Both the position numbers and the translations under genes were made by a program. This document shows, piece by piece, positions 1 through 11,600 of a DNA stretch of 64,000 nt (positions within the stretch are counted from its first letter, which is position 1; every line of letters begins with the position of its first letter). The notes under the pieces were generated by a model that was given only the letters and a program-made list of their open reading frames with translations, made no database searches and had not been told where the DNA came from. The stretch spans positions 28,184,392 through 28,248,391 of the forward strand of contig NC_037596.1 in NCBI RefSeq assembly GCF_003073045.1, given 5' to 3'. The stretch is from Pomacea canaliculata (lineage: Eukaryota > Mollusca > Gastropoda > Architaenioglossa > Ampullariidae).

Positions 1-769
1 AAAATTATTTCCTTTACGGCCTGCCTTTAACCAGGCACATAGACCTCGGTGGTCGGGGTGTATGCCTTCTAGGTCAGATGTAGCGAGATAAGAGACTGAC
101 GCAGGTACACAGGTACACTCACTCTCGCACATAGCCTTTCACACGTACACACATGCACGCACACATCTACACGTACGCTCACACGCGCGCACGCAGTGGG
201 GCAGTTGGGTTGAGCACCCGGCGAATTTGATTTCTGCCATCACTGGTCAAGGGTGGGTTACAACAGCGAATATGGTTTGCTCCAACGCTGCAGTGGGGTA
301 GAGGTAGTGGACTGTTTTCTGGATATTCGAGGGGTAGGGCAGTAAGCAACTAAGTTTTTGTTTCGCTCCCTTCACCCGCCGGGTGCTTCTGTACCCTGTA
401 CCCCGGTGACCTCAAGTGGCGCTCACTCAGGGCTGTGATACCATTCCCTTAGTTGGCTGGTTTATTTAGTAGAAAAGTACTTCCACCTTAATTTTGCACT
501 ATAAGGGGAGAGGGAGGGGTAGACATGGAGTACCTGGGGCCCGGTCCCACGGGCTGGTCGGCCTGCTCTGAACCCGACTGGTCTGATGATGTTGACTTTT
601 TTTTTTACTATTACCTTCATGATCACTTTGCAATAATATAATTCGTGTGAGTATTATTCCCATTTTATTTATCCCTTCAGTCTACAGTGCATGAATTTTT
701 TTTCTGATTTCTTACCTTTTGTCGCTTAGCTCATAGTCACATAAAAATAAAATTGCAATATCTTTTCAG
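1..769. other. Upstream intron or spacer, no gene seen
   Basis: No supported exon was found here. It is probably the intron before the first visible exon of gene 1, whose signal-peptide exon would lie outside the window. A short CA-rich stretch at 100-195 and a T run near 600 are the only simple structures I see. Confidence 0.5.
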
Positions 770-1129
770 CAAACATAACAGCTCTGTGCGATTCGGCGGA
801 CATGTACTGGGAGCTACGAGAAGACAAACAGGTTAATATGTTTACCTGTACTGGACTGGCAGCACAAGATACAGTGCGGTGGGTCCTGCAGGATCCAACT
901 TTTCGGTACATTATACTGGGTTCCTGCCCTCCTCGCTTGATGGGAGGTGAAGTTGTCTGTGAGTCACAATTCTCCTATGCACCACCAAGCCGAATTTCTG
1001 ATAATACAAGTGTGATAACAATTAACACATCTGGAATATCAACATCAATACTGGATGGAAAAGGACGCCTGATCTGCTCAGTTCCGAATGTACCCGGTGC
1101 TGAAGGAAGCTGTCGCATGGATTACATAT
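770..1129 (+). CDS. Gene 1 V-like domain exon
   Basis: Acceptor TTTTCAG ends at 769 and donor GTAAG begins at 1130; the exon runs phase 1 to phase 1. Hallmarks shared with 7004-7375 and 37042-37398 are W-E-x-x-E-D/G-K, F-T-C-x-G, LGSCPP or RGSCPP, an SDDT-type loop (here SDNT), and a final C-x-x-DYI. Asn-linked glycosylation sites occur at NIT and NTS. Confidence 0.8.
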
Positions 1130-3753
1130 GTAAGATGAAGATTTCAATGGTTATAACTTTTTTAACGAATTCAACTTCGTATACGTTTCAGGAAAACAAT
1201 TGTCTCACAAGTCCGATTGTAACCTACTTTAAACACAGAGCAAATAAATTTATATAAAAGGTAAAATCGCTTTCACAACTTTCATTCCTTCTGACTGTTT
1301 TTCCAGATCCAGGTGAGAATATATCCTGCTCAGTTCAAGTAAACAATACCCAGACTGTGTTCGGCCAGTGTACCGTTGGCAAAATCCGCTCATCACAGAA
1401 CAGATACAGGTGTGAGTGGATCCAAACCAGAGAGGTAATAATTTAAGTGTGGTAAACAGAAAAAATAATGATTACCTTACCTGGGCTGGTCAAGTAAATA
1501 AAAATACTGAAAAATACGATCTACAAAATAAATTACTTTAATTACACCATGTAAAATAAAATGTAGATATGCATGAACTCTACCAAGACATTGTATCATT
1601 AGTTTATTTTGTAGGTATCACTTAGTTTCAAATGTGCTGTTAGAATGATTTTTTTTGTTTATTTAAAAAGTGTTGTGATAAAAGCAGACGATACTTTCAT
1701 GTACATTATTAGACTCTATAAAAATTGCTTGTAATATGCCAAAACAATCTGCCTTCAAAGCGATCATATTAATACATAGCTCCATCCATTAAAAAAATAA
1801 TGGTTTGCAGTCGTCATCTGAAGACATCCTCATCGCGAACACATCGATGACAGTCGTTCCTTCTCTCAGGAGTTACTTCAGTGGAAGGTGTAACTTCACC
1901 AGTCACCTGCCATCAGATGGTCTGTACACCTACCGTGTGACTATTGTTCCCGGAGAAGTGACTGTCAATGCAACTTTCATAGGAAGTAGCGAAATTTGTA
2001 AGTGATTCATGATATCTATTCATTCAAATCATTGCTGAATATCGTCTAACTCTTTCGTTTAATATTTTGTGCTTTCTTCTGAAAATGTCAGTGGTTTTCT
2101 CCGGGTACTTCGGCTTACTTCGCGTGCGAGCGCCCGAGTTTTCGTCTAGTAGTTTGTGCTCCTGTATATCTTTATGTAAACCACTTTAAGCTCCAAATAA
2201 ATGTGCATTTTCTTTGTTAGGGAGTGGGTTTCCGGAGACATTTTTGGTATAGCTTTTTATTAGATTTTAATGACTAATAGATATTTGAATAGCAATAAAA
2301 TGAGGTGATCACATGCAATGTTATATTTTAATACATAATTGAAAAATGGTAACGGTACATTCACTTCTAATTTCATGACACAAATGCTATTTGTTATTTC
2401 ATTTTCCTGGGAGATGTTCTTATTCTTTTTTTCTAAATATTTTGCAGTTAAAACAACAGTGACTACTTCAGCAGAATCATCATCAGCAGCAACAACAAAA
2501 ACAACAACATTAAAAGCAGAAGCAACAACAAAAGCAGCGGTTACAACAACAGCAGAAACAAGAGAAGAAGAGATAACAACATTTGAAACAACAAAACTAA
2601 CCACAGAAAATGCAGGATCAACAACAGAAGGAGCAACAGAAGCAGCTACAACAACAAAAGAAGCAGCATCAGCAATACAAATGAGTAAAGCAGCATCTAC
2701 AACAACAGCAGTTAGTGGTAATGTTTATTTTTTCTTCTTAATTTGGTTTAATTAATGATGTGCAGTGTTCAACCTCCTGCAGCATTCATTACTGGTGTCA
2801 GTGACCCCGTGAAATACTGTACATTTTCTCACTACTCTTTCAAATTACCGCAATCGTTTTGGTGAATCTAAGGTAGGAAGTTACTAATAAATTATTTAAC
2901 GCTTATTGGCGCATATGCCGATATCATAAACAGTTTTTGTCAACAAAGTAGGGAGAGTATTTAAAAAAGTAGGCGTACATTATTTTCATGTTTTGCAGAC
3001 TATGCTACTAGGGACATCAGTGGTACTACAGTTACCAATACAGGTAAACACATGCTTCTACAAAACCTCTTTCTTATTTCTAGAAAAAGTGTACATCTGA
3101 AAAAGAAATGCATATAAATATAAATATCCGTTTTTGTTTTATTTCTATCGCAGAAGATGGCGTACCACTTAAAGTTTCTTTTTTTTATTTTTAGTCTGGG
3201 CATGCCTTTGAATAAAACCAGTAATATTTTTTTTCAAAACTAGTTTTGCCATTTCTAATACCACAGACTACAGTGTTTTATTAATGGTTGCGGAATCTTT
3301 GCAGCTAATGAGCTTATGAGTGATTCGAGTGGCAATCTTTCTTTCCTCCATTCATGCATGTACTGATTTTTATCCATTTTTCTATCCTGGAGTATTTTAA
3401 GTTGAGAATATTAACGAATAAGAAAGCGGCAATCACAAGCTCAGACTCGCGCCTTCTATCGGAATGTCTTGAAAGAGTTAGTTATAGACTATTCCACAAA
3501 GGAACATAGACATGCAAAACACAGAGGAGGTCCTGATTTTGTTAATCCATTTTTTTAATCAATTTGCAGTGTTGTGTATATTTTAATTAACCAACTAACT
3601 ATTTTGTGTGATGTCACAGTCCTCTTGGGTCAGAGATGTCAGGAGCGGTGTTCAGCCTGTAAACGTGTGAAAGTGCAGCTCGAACTGGTGAGTGGTCCAG
3701 TGAGTTACCCTTCAGACACACAATCCTTCAGTTTTTCAAATTCTGGCTACTAA
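770..3753 (+). CDS. Gene 1: V-module Ig-like protein with Ser/Thr-rich stalk, 5' partial
   Basis: Six exons join in phase: 770-1129, 1307-1434, 1811-1997, 2448-2717, 2999-3043, 3620-3753. The first is a V-like domain (TFTC-type Cys, GSCPP motif, ending near DYIC). The next two form a second domain (ENISC, NRYRCEWIQ, then CNFTSHLP and EVTVNATF). The fourth is an Ala/Thr/Glu stalk of about 90 residues that would be heavily O-glycosylated. The last gives a short Cys-rich end (QRCQERCSACKR) and a stop at 3751-3753. No transmembrane segment is seen, so the product may be secreted. A GTGAGT at 3688 could instead be a donor leading to an unrecognised exon. The signal-peptide exon is outside the window. 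The protein is closely similar to gene 2 and gene C over the shared module; its function is inferred to be recognition or adhesion. Confidence 0.7.
1307..1997 (+). CDS. Gene 1 second module domain, two exons
   Basis: Exons 1307-1434 and 1811-1997 are joined by a phase 0 intron. The first carries ENISC and RYRCEWIQ, the second CNFTSHLP and PGEVTVNATF. Both splice boundaries are at the same positions as in gene 2 (7726-7856 and 8582-8768) and gene C (36641-36771 and 35981-36167). Confidence 0.8.
2448..2717 (+). CDS. Gene 1 Thr/Ala/Glu stalk exon
   Basis: One open exon of 270 nt, phase 1 to phase 1, is built from imprecise ACAACA and GCAGAA triplet runs and codes for a mucin-like spacer. The opposite-strand ORF over the same bases is a shadow of this repeat. 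Confidence 0.7.
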
Positions 3754-5483
3754 TTTTTTATGGACCGGAAAAATCTACTGGACTTGCAATCCGTTTTACA
3801 CAACATTGTCTATTCATCTGCCGTTCAAGTGTTCAATAAGGCCTTTATTGGTTTACACCTCATTTCTTCTACCAGCCTGCTTGGACATAAGTCTAGCTTC
3901 AACATGTATTTGATTCTGACATTGTTGATGCTTGTTTGATATTATTGATTAGTTTATTATTTAAAAATATTTTTCGCTTTGCTTGTGCGTGTGCGTGCGA
4001 GTGTTCGCGTAGGTGCATGCTCCCTGGCAAGAAAACAAAAACAAAACAAAAAAAAAAAAAAAGAAACAATTAACATTAAACTTTTTTAATGATAGTGGCG
4101 GTTGCGATTGTGGTGGTTGTGGTGGTGATGATGGTGATGATGATGATCTATAATCGCAGCTGCTTGTCAAGGATAAGCTTTAAATGCTGGCTACTCACAT
4201 TTTATTTTTACAGTCATACATGTTCAGATAAATACAGTTGTCAATTGATTAACACTTTTTTAAGTACTTCAACAAATACTTTTAAAATATGTTTTATTGC
4301 AAAGCATCAATAAAGAATGTGACTCAGTGATTGTTTGAATATATGTGTGTGTGTGTTATGTAGACAGTGTCTTTTGTGAAGCGTGAACATTTCGAGTTGA
4401 GTTTTCCCCTGTAGTGAACAAACTGTTGATTCTCAGTTCACAGCACGTAACATTTTACTTACGACTTAAACTCCTTAATCACAATCATGTTTTCGAACAT
4501 TGTATGTGTAAGGTAAAACATTAAAATACGATGAATCATTACACGAAACTTAAAAGATATTGCCACAGGAACATCAGTCATTTATCAAATACAGATTTAC
4601 AAGTCTTTTGGTAAAGATTTTGCTCAACTCAAATAATTACAGTACAGTAGATACTTAAAAATTATTATTGTGATATTATTTGATGGTCATATATCTCTTT
4701 GTTAGGAATGAGAGGTTGTCGCCCTTGTCTGTCTTGGGAGACAGGGGTTGTCCCACTTTACTAAATGCTAGTGGGTACGCATGGAGTGAATGCATGCATG
4801 AGTGAGCGAACGGTTCATTGAACCCCTGTAGTTGGTGGGAAACTGAGTTTATTCCCACGCAAATCGTTGAAGAAGAGAGGGAACTGTAGCAAACACGTTT
4901 CTTTCATTCAACAGTCAACTTGATATTGATATGATCCAGTGGGTGCACTTGTAGGTGACAATAGTTTGCCGGTAATGTCAGACAACAGTCTACTCCCTCT
5001 TTTAAAAACACACCTCAGGCTTTTAAGTCAGACAAACAAGTACTTGTAAAAAAGAGTAGTAGAAACTCAGAGACAGACCCGTTAGTGCTCAATAAGCTAT
5101 TTCCCTTTTCCTGGTTGACACTGCTTAGGTTTTAGAACGACAACCCCAACATTTTCTATATTTTAGAATTTATCTGGATAATACAGAATGCATTTCATAA
5201 GTTGCATCATTTCACCCTTTAACAGATATAAGGCTGGATTATTTTTTAAAATGTGTATATACTTAAAACCGACTTTTGCACTCAAGTGAGGATTCTGAAC
5301 TTCAAAGAATGTTCCTGGAAGCAATTGTTGACTCCACTATCTGACGACTGTACAGGTTACACGGTTTGAACCACTGAGTCTATTGAGTCCCCTGTGAAAG
5401 TAGCACAAGACTGTATGTAGTGCAGTGTGTGTCTCGGGTACCTGTCTACTTCCTCCTCTAGCCACCCAGTGGATTGTACAGAG
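3754..5483. other. Spacer between gene 1 and gene 2
   Basis: No exon could be supported. An AATAAA at 4309-4314 is a possible poly(A) signal for gene 1. The run at 4089-4150 is a GTG/GAT simple repeat. A compact segment at about 4700-4860, including a short hairpin around 4715-4750, may be an unclassified repeat. Confidence 0.4.
4309..4314 (+). promoter_or_regulatory. Candidate poly(A) signal of gene 1
   Basis: AATAAA lies about 555 nt after the proposed stop of gene 1, followed by GT-rich sequence (TGTGTGTGTG at about 4345). Plausible but unproven. Confidence 0.35.
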
Positions 5484-5493
5484 TGTATTTATA
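5484..5493 (+). promoter_or_regulatory. Possible TATA element of gene 2
   Basis: GTATTTATAG lies about 130 nt before the ATG at 5621, which would leave a 5' leader of roughly 100 nt. The match is imperfect. Confidence 0.3.
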
Positions 5494-5620
5494 GCTTCAG
5501 TACGACCTCGCATAATATCGAGGTGTCTGATCAGACCAGTGACCTAGACGATATCCTCTGTTGTATTTGAACAGCTCAGGTGTAGTCAAGAATACTCCTG
5601 ACAACAAATGAACCTACGGA

Positions 5621-5678
5621 ATGGCGGATAAATCGCTAAGGTATTACTTGTTACTTGTTTTGGTGCGATCAACTCAAG
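5621..5678 (+). CDS. Gene 2 signal-peptide exon
   Basis: ATG at 5621 opens a short leader with a hydrophobic core (YYLLLVLV), then a GTAAGT donor at 5679. Phase 1 fits the V exon at 7004, giving a Gly at the junction. Confidence 0.8.
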
Positions 5679-8600
5679 GTAAGTCGAACGATTTAATTGT
5701 TACACCTTACAGTTTAGTAAAAGCTTAAGCAAAGTTGGATTTAATTTTAACTTAAGTATATAACTCCAAACACAAGTTAGATATTTCGGTCCCTCCACTT
5801 TCAACCACGACGCTTTATTATTATTAACTCTTATCACCGCGTCTATGGGGAAAAAGTTAAGGACACTAACTCTTAACGAAAAGCTTGTTAAGGTCGGAAG
5901 AGTTGCTTACCTTACTCCAAGTGACAAGACGCTTACAGCATGGTGATCTTAGTGGTTTATTAAATGATGTGGCATTTGAACAGCGTTGTGTTAAGAAGAA
6001 AACTGTCATCAGTCGAACTGGGTTTAAGGTCTCATCTCGCGACGAATGCACATCACTGCTGCAAAATCTTCCCTAAATAGAGACTAAGACATCAACATCA
6101 ACTGTCGGCAGTCTAGTTCAGACATTCACTAAGTGTATTTAGGAGGGTATGTCTTAGCATTGAAGTAGTAAGCAATGCGTTAGGATACATGCCCACAGTT
6201 GCTGAAAACAGTGTTCTACAACCCAACGACTACAGACCGGTCGCTCTTACATGATTCATCATAAAATCACTTGAGAAAAATATAAGGAGCGAGATTATGA
6301 CAGCTGTTGATGCACATCTTGACCCGCTGCAGTTTGCTTACAGAGCTAGAAGAGGTGTCGATGATGCTATGTTGTTTATACTAAATACTCGGTACAAGCA
6401 TCTGGAGAAACGCAGAGCTCATGCCAGGCTTATCTTCTCTGATTTTTCTTCTGCTTTTGACACCGTGCAACCTCAGTTGTTGGCTAAGAGTCTAGTTTCA
6501 GACTTCCATCTGTCTCACCAAATAACTCTACGGATCCTGGATTTTTTATCAACAGGGAAACGAGTCCTCTGTATTTCTGATCATGGGTTGGCATGAGAGT
6601 TTTCACTCTTACTATTTGTGATCATGTGTTGACATGCGAGTTTTCACTCTTGTAGTCTGGCTGGAGGTACGCGATGTCTGTCTACAGAACCAATCGTCAC
6701 CGAAACTCATTCACTGCACGTGCCATTCACTTGATCAACTCTACTGTCCGTCATCTTGTACTAGGCTGAGGTGGCTTGGTGTCACCCACTGTATCTGATG
6801 TTGTTAGAAATGTGTGTATATATTTATAGTGTGAGTGATATGAATTATTTCAACAGGTATATGTATGTACTTATCTGTATATTGCTAGCAAACTAGAACT
6901 AGCTGGAATTTACGATGTGTATTAATAAAGTTGTATAGTAACTTGAGTATAAGGGCTTAGTTTTTCTTCTGTTAAGCTAATGCTTGTTAATGTTTTTCTT
7001 CAGGAAACATCACATCAGAGTGTAGCACTGGTGACAGTTACTGGGAAGTGCAGGAGGGCAAAACAAACAACATCTTTACATGCACTGGTATGTCAACACA
7101 AGACACCATACAGTGGTATTCCTGGTATAACAACACTCGTGTCTCTAACCGAGGTTCATGTCCACCTCGCACATCTGAAGGAAGTCCGTTTGTTTGTGAC
7201 ACACGAGGGGAACCCGTTTTTATAATAAGCAGGACTTCTGATGACACTGGTGTGATGGTCATTAATGCAACTGCTGCTCGAGATTCAAGTTTATTTGACA
7301 AGGGGCAACTGCAATGCCACGCTTATCAACAGGGGATGAAAGTTGGTGAAGATGGTTGTCGCCTCGACTACATACGTAAGACAGAGCTTCTTTTGTACGT
7401 TTTAAAAAGTGTAAGATATATATATATATATTGAATTTTATATATAAATACTGATATATATATATATATTCAATATTATTTATAAATACTGTATATAATA
7501 TATATATACTCTTTACATACAACTTCTTCCCTCTCTCCGATAACAGTCCATTAAAAAAGGTATGCAGCGAAAAATGTTTATAATGAAAACATTAAATATC
7601 TACTGCATTCTCTTTTTTTTCTCTTGTATAATTTAAGATATTTTCGTTCCTCTAAAACCCTAGAATATACTTTTTTATACATTATTTTATCGCTTCAAAT
7701 TGTAATCTCCTACTTATATTACCAGATACAGGTGAAAATATATCATGTACAGTTGAGTTCAAAAGCGACACGTGGACTGTGTACGGCCAGTGTGGAATAC
7801 AGAAAGTTTATTCGGCACAGAACCGGTATCGCTGTGAATGGATTCAGCTGAAAGAGGTAATCATCGCATTATACTCATGTCAAAGACAGTAAAAGGTAAA
7901 AGTAATGGTTCAAGAACGTTGAGGGAGTACAGACAACTGTAAGCGTACAGAGGTCACACTATAAGCATGTAGGCATATTTCTGAAAGGACCTATTAATAT
8001 TGAGCAAATAATTATGGTAATTCAGTATAAAAGGATGTAGTAGCACCATTTGACCAGCAAAGGTAGGTCGAGACTAGTCTGTTCGATACTAATTTTATTG
8101 ATTTGAAAAATTATTTTGTAAATAAACTTTAATGATTATATATTAAAAGGCTGCCTTTCACTCACATTTGGTATATAGATAAACGTTTATATACGCATGC
8201 ACACTCCGAAAAGCTCCTAGATAAACAGTCAATATATAAAGGGATGAAAACGACAAGCATTTAAGTTTATATTTCCGACTTTACTAGCCTCCCTTAACCA
8301 TTTCAAACAGCAAAACCACGATCAGGAAAATCAACAAAATGAAAAAAATTTAGGAAAATATTGTGCCTAATATTCTGAATGATGATTTTTGAACTTCTTT
8401 AAAAAATGTATAAGTGATCTATTTAATACTAATTAATTATGCTACAATTATTAAGTTTTATTTTTAGTTGAATGGCTTGGTGTGTTTACATAAAACAAAT
8501 ATTGAATTAGGAGAGGATGATGATGATTAAGATTTTGATGATTCCCTGATAGTAACTTTCAGTAGCATTGACATTCAACAGGTAACAAAGGGAGAAACAC

Positions 8601-11600
8601 TGCTCGCTAACATCTCAATGACTGTCGTGCCTCTTGTGGATAAGTACGTCAGTGGATGGTGTAACTTCACCAGTCACCTGCCGCCGCCAGGTCAGTACAC
8701 TTACCACGTGACTGTTACTCCGGGTGAGGTGACTGTCAATGCGAGTTTCATCGGAAATAACGAAATACGTGAGTGCTTCATGTCAAACCCTGTTTAGTAT
8801 TTCAAACAATAACTTGTCTACAGTATTAAGAATCAATCTTTCTAAACGCTATTTGTGCAACTCATCTAAAATAAAGTTTTGTCTTTTGTAAAAATATTTT
8901 TCAGAAATAAGGTATCAAGCACATTAAAAATGTTTAATACTAGTGGACATGTACGCGAGTGGTTGCTAAGTACTCTCAGAGTAAACTTTACCTGGTAAAA
9001 AAAGCCGCTGTGATCACCAATATATTTTTACATTCGGTAAACATAAGTAGTTTTTAAAATAACTGCAAAAATAATAAAATTTGCATTTTTTACATTAAAA
9101 GATGGAATCGTTTCAGACAAAACTTTATGCCATTTTGTCTTTTAAAAATATTTCAGTAAAATAAACTTTGTACAAAATAAATACATTATATTATACATTG
9201 AATTTTTTTCTATATCACATATTTTTGCTTCAATGTATATGATTCCGTGATTGCTTGTGTGTCTATTTTTAAACGTGTACGTGTACGCGTGAGTGTGTGC
9301 GTTAGTGATTGTTTTTTGTCTGTATTGTTTAAACTCAATATTTCTTTGTATGGTTTTGCTTAGAAAGGTCGCCCCCTGAGTACACTTTACCACAACTGTC
9401 CACAATATATACGACCTGGCGACTGCCTGTCATGTACGTGTTTTGCGGATGACCTGGGCAGCCCGCCTGGAGTTGTAGTCTGGAACACAACTCACTCAGC
9501 AGAACTACGTTTGACAGGTGTGCAGGTTGTGGACAATGGCACACATGTATGCCAGTCCTTCTGGAACAACACAGTTGTGCGGTCTGTGGAATACTTCGTA
9601 CAAATTGGAAGTAAGTTTCTGCTTTAATGAATTCATTGCTCCCTCGCCTTTTTCTTACTATTTACCACGTGATTTATCATCATTATCAATTTATTGTTTC
9701 TAACAGACTCTCCCAATGTGCTGACCTTCAGTTTGAATAATGTTGCCAGCAAGACAGTGAATGTTGATGAGAAATCTCAAGTGGAGATGAAATGCAGTTC
9801 CTATGGAAAGCCCACTCCTAGCATTGGACTTGTAAATGTAGCAGACCCTTCTACACTGCTCAACCAAAGCCAGCCTACAGGGGGCATCTTTGAACATTCA
9901 AAGGAGGTGACTTACAGTATACATCAAGTCCTGTGTGAAGCTTCAGGTGTCTACCGATGTGACACCAACAACAGCATTGGACAGGACAGCCAGAGTCGGA
10001 CATTGCTTGTGTCCTGTGAGTGTAATCTGGGCAACATAACAGTTTCTAGTGGGTTTTTTAAAAGACATGTTACACGGTGTATTATGTGTTACTGAGAAAA
10101 ATAAATATCACAACAATTATTTATGAGTGGTAACATTGAAAATGATTTTTTTTGCAACATAAGGCTGAACGGCATACATTCGTTCCTGAATTAAATTGAT
10201 GGAATAGTAATAACTTTGGTTTCCTTTGTACGTAGAGTATCCTAAAGTGTTTTAGTGAAACTTTCTAAGATGTAAAACAGTCTTAGAACTGATAGTAATA
10301 AACAGACGTTGTCACTATCCAAGTTTCATATATAATTATATCACACAAGTGTGACATTACAGGTGCCCCCAAGAGAGCCGATGGTGACGAAAAGCCTCAG
10401 ACTGTACAGGTAACAAATGGTGTAGGAGTGCTGAAAATTAAAATGATGGTGTATCCTACACCAGAGCTGAACATTATTACCTACCTTGGCATGAATGACA
10501 GTTCAGATGGATATCCAGTGAAAGAAAACAATGTTTATGCTGCCTGTTCTACAACTCTGCTGTCCCCAGCTTCAGTCACCTGCAATGTCATCGTCATCAA
10601 CATGACACACAATGATGAGGGTTTCTACAGAATCGTCTTCAGCAACAGTTTAGGAGACTTGCCTTTCACATTCTATGTCAAAGGTAATCTTATTTGAAAT
10701 ATGTACGAATGGTGAGGTTCTTTTAAAAACCACTTTAATAACACTATTACGAATAAACTACAGAGATTTGCATGGTATTGTGCAGTGTCTGAAGATGACC
10801 AACAGGCCTGTGTCATCACAAAGACGGATGAGAACATTGCTGGAGTCGTCGTGCTGGCTGTGATGCTGTCAGTTGTCGCTGTGTTGATTGTGGTTGTCAT
10901 CATCTGGGTGTGGCGACGTGGATGGACTTTACCTTGCGCAGGTATCGTTTTCATTTTCACATTTTTTGCGTATTTTACTTTTATAAAAATAGATGCTACA
11001 AAATAATGGAGATTTTTATTTCAAATTCGTATAGAAGGGAAGGTACAAGGCGAAAAGGAAGAGCATAAAAACCTAACATTATCTATCTTTCTTCTTCTAA
11101 GTTGCAGATGGAACTAACCATACAAACACGCAGCAAAACCAGAGAAAGTAAGTCGTATAAGCCAACATGTTGTTAGTTTTACAAATACAGTAAGCCTATT
11201 GTAAAAAATAACATTACATAATATTTTTACTATTCTCTGTAGTCAGTTTTTAGTACATCTTCAATACCTTGACAAAATAGTTTTCAAATTTCTAAGAATC
11301 ACAATATTATATTCTTACAGCTCTGACGCATCAGGACAGTCTTCGGCTCCAAAAATAATGGACGCAACAGGAGGTAAACATTTTTCACAGAGTTACCTGT
11401 ATTGTAAAGTTTATAAGACCGTGTAGTTGTTCTGACATTTCTATTTAATTTGGTTGCCACCGCTTTTAGTTATTTTTTTAAGGCTGTCTCAGATAAACGG
11501 TTTGTTTAAATTAAAAAAGCTAAATGACTAATTTATATGTTCCGACGATTTCTTATTTAGGGCAAGGGGAGATAAACTTAAAAACTAAACAAAAAAGATG

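Noticed and set aside
2260-2604. Minus-strand Val-rich ORF
   Set aside because: Shadow of the gene 1 Thr-rich stalk exon on the other strand.
4089-4170. Hydrophobic Val/Met run that could pass for a gene 1 membrane exon
   Set aside because: It is a GTG/GAT simple repeat with no acceptor near its start and no phase-compatible junction to gene 1.
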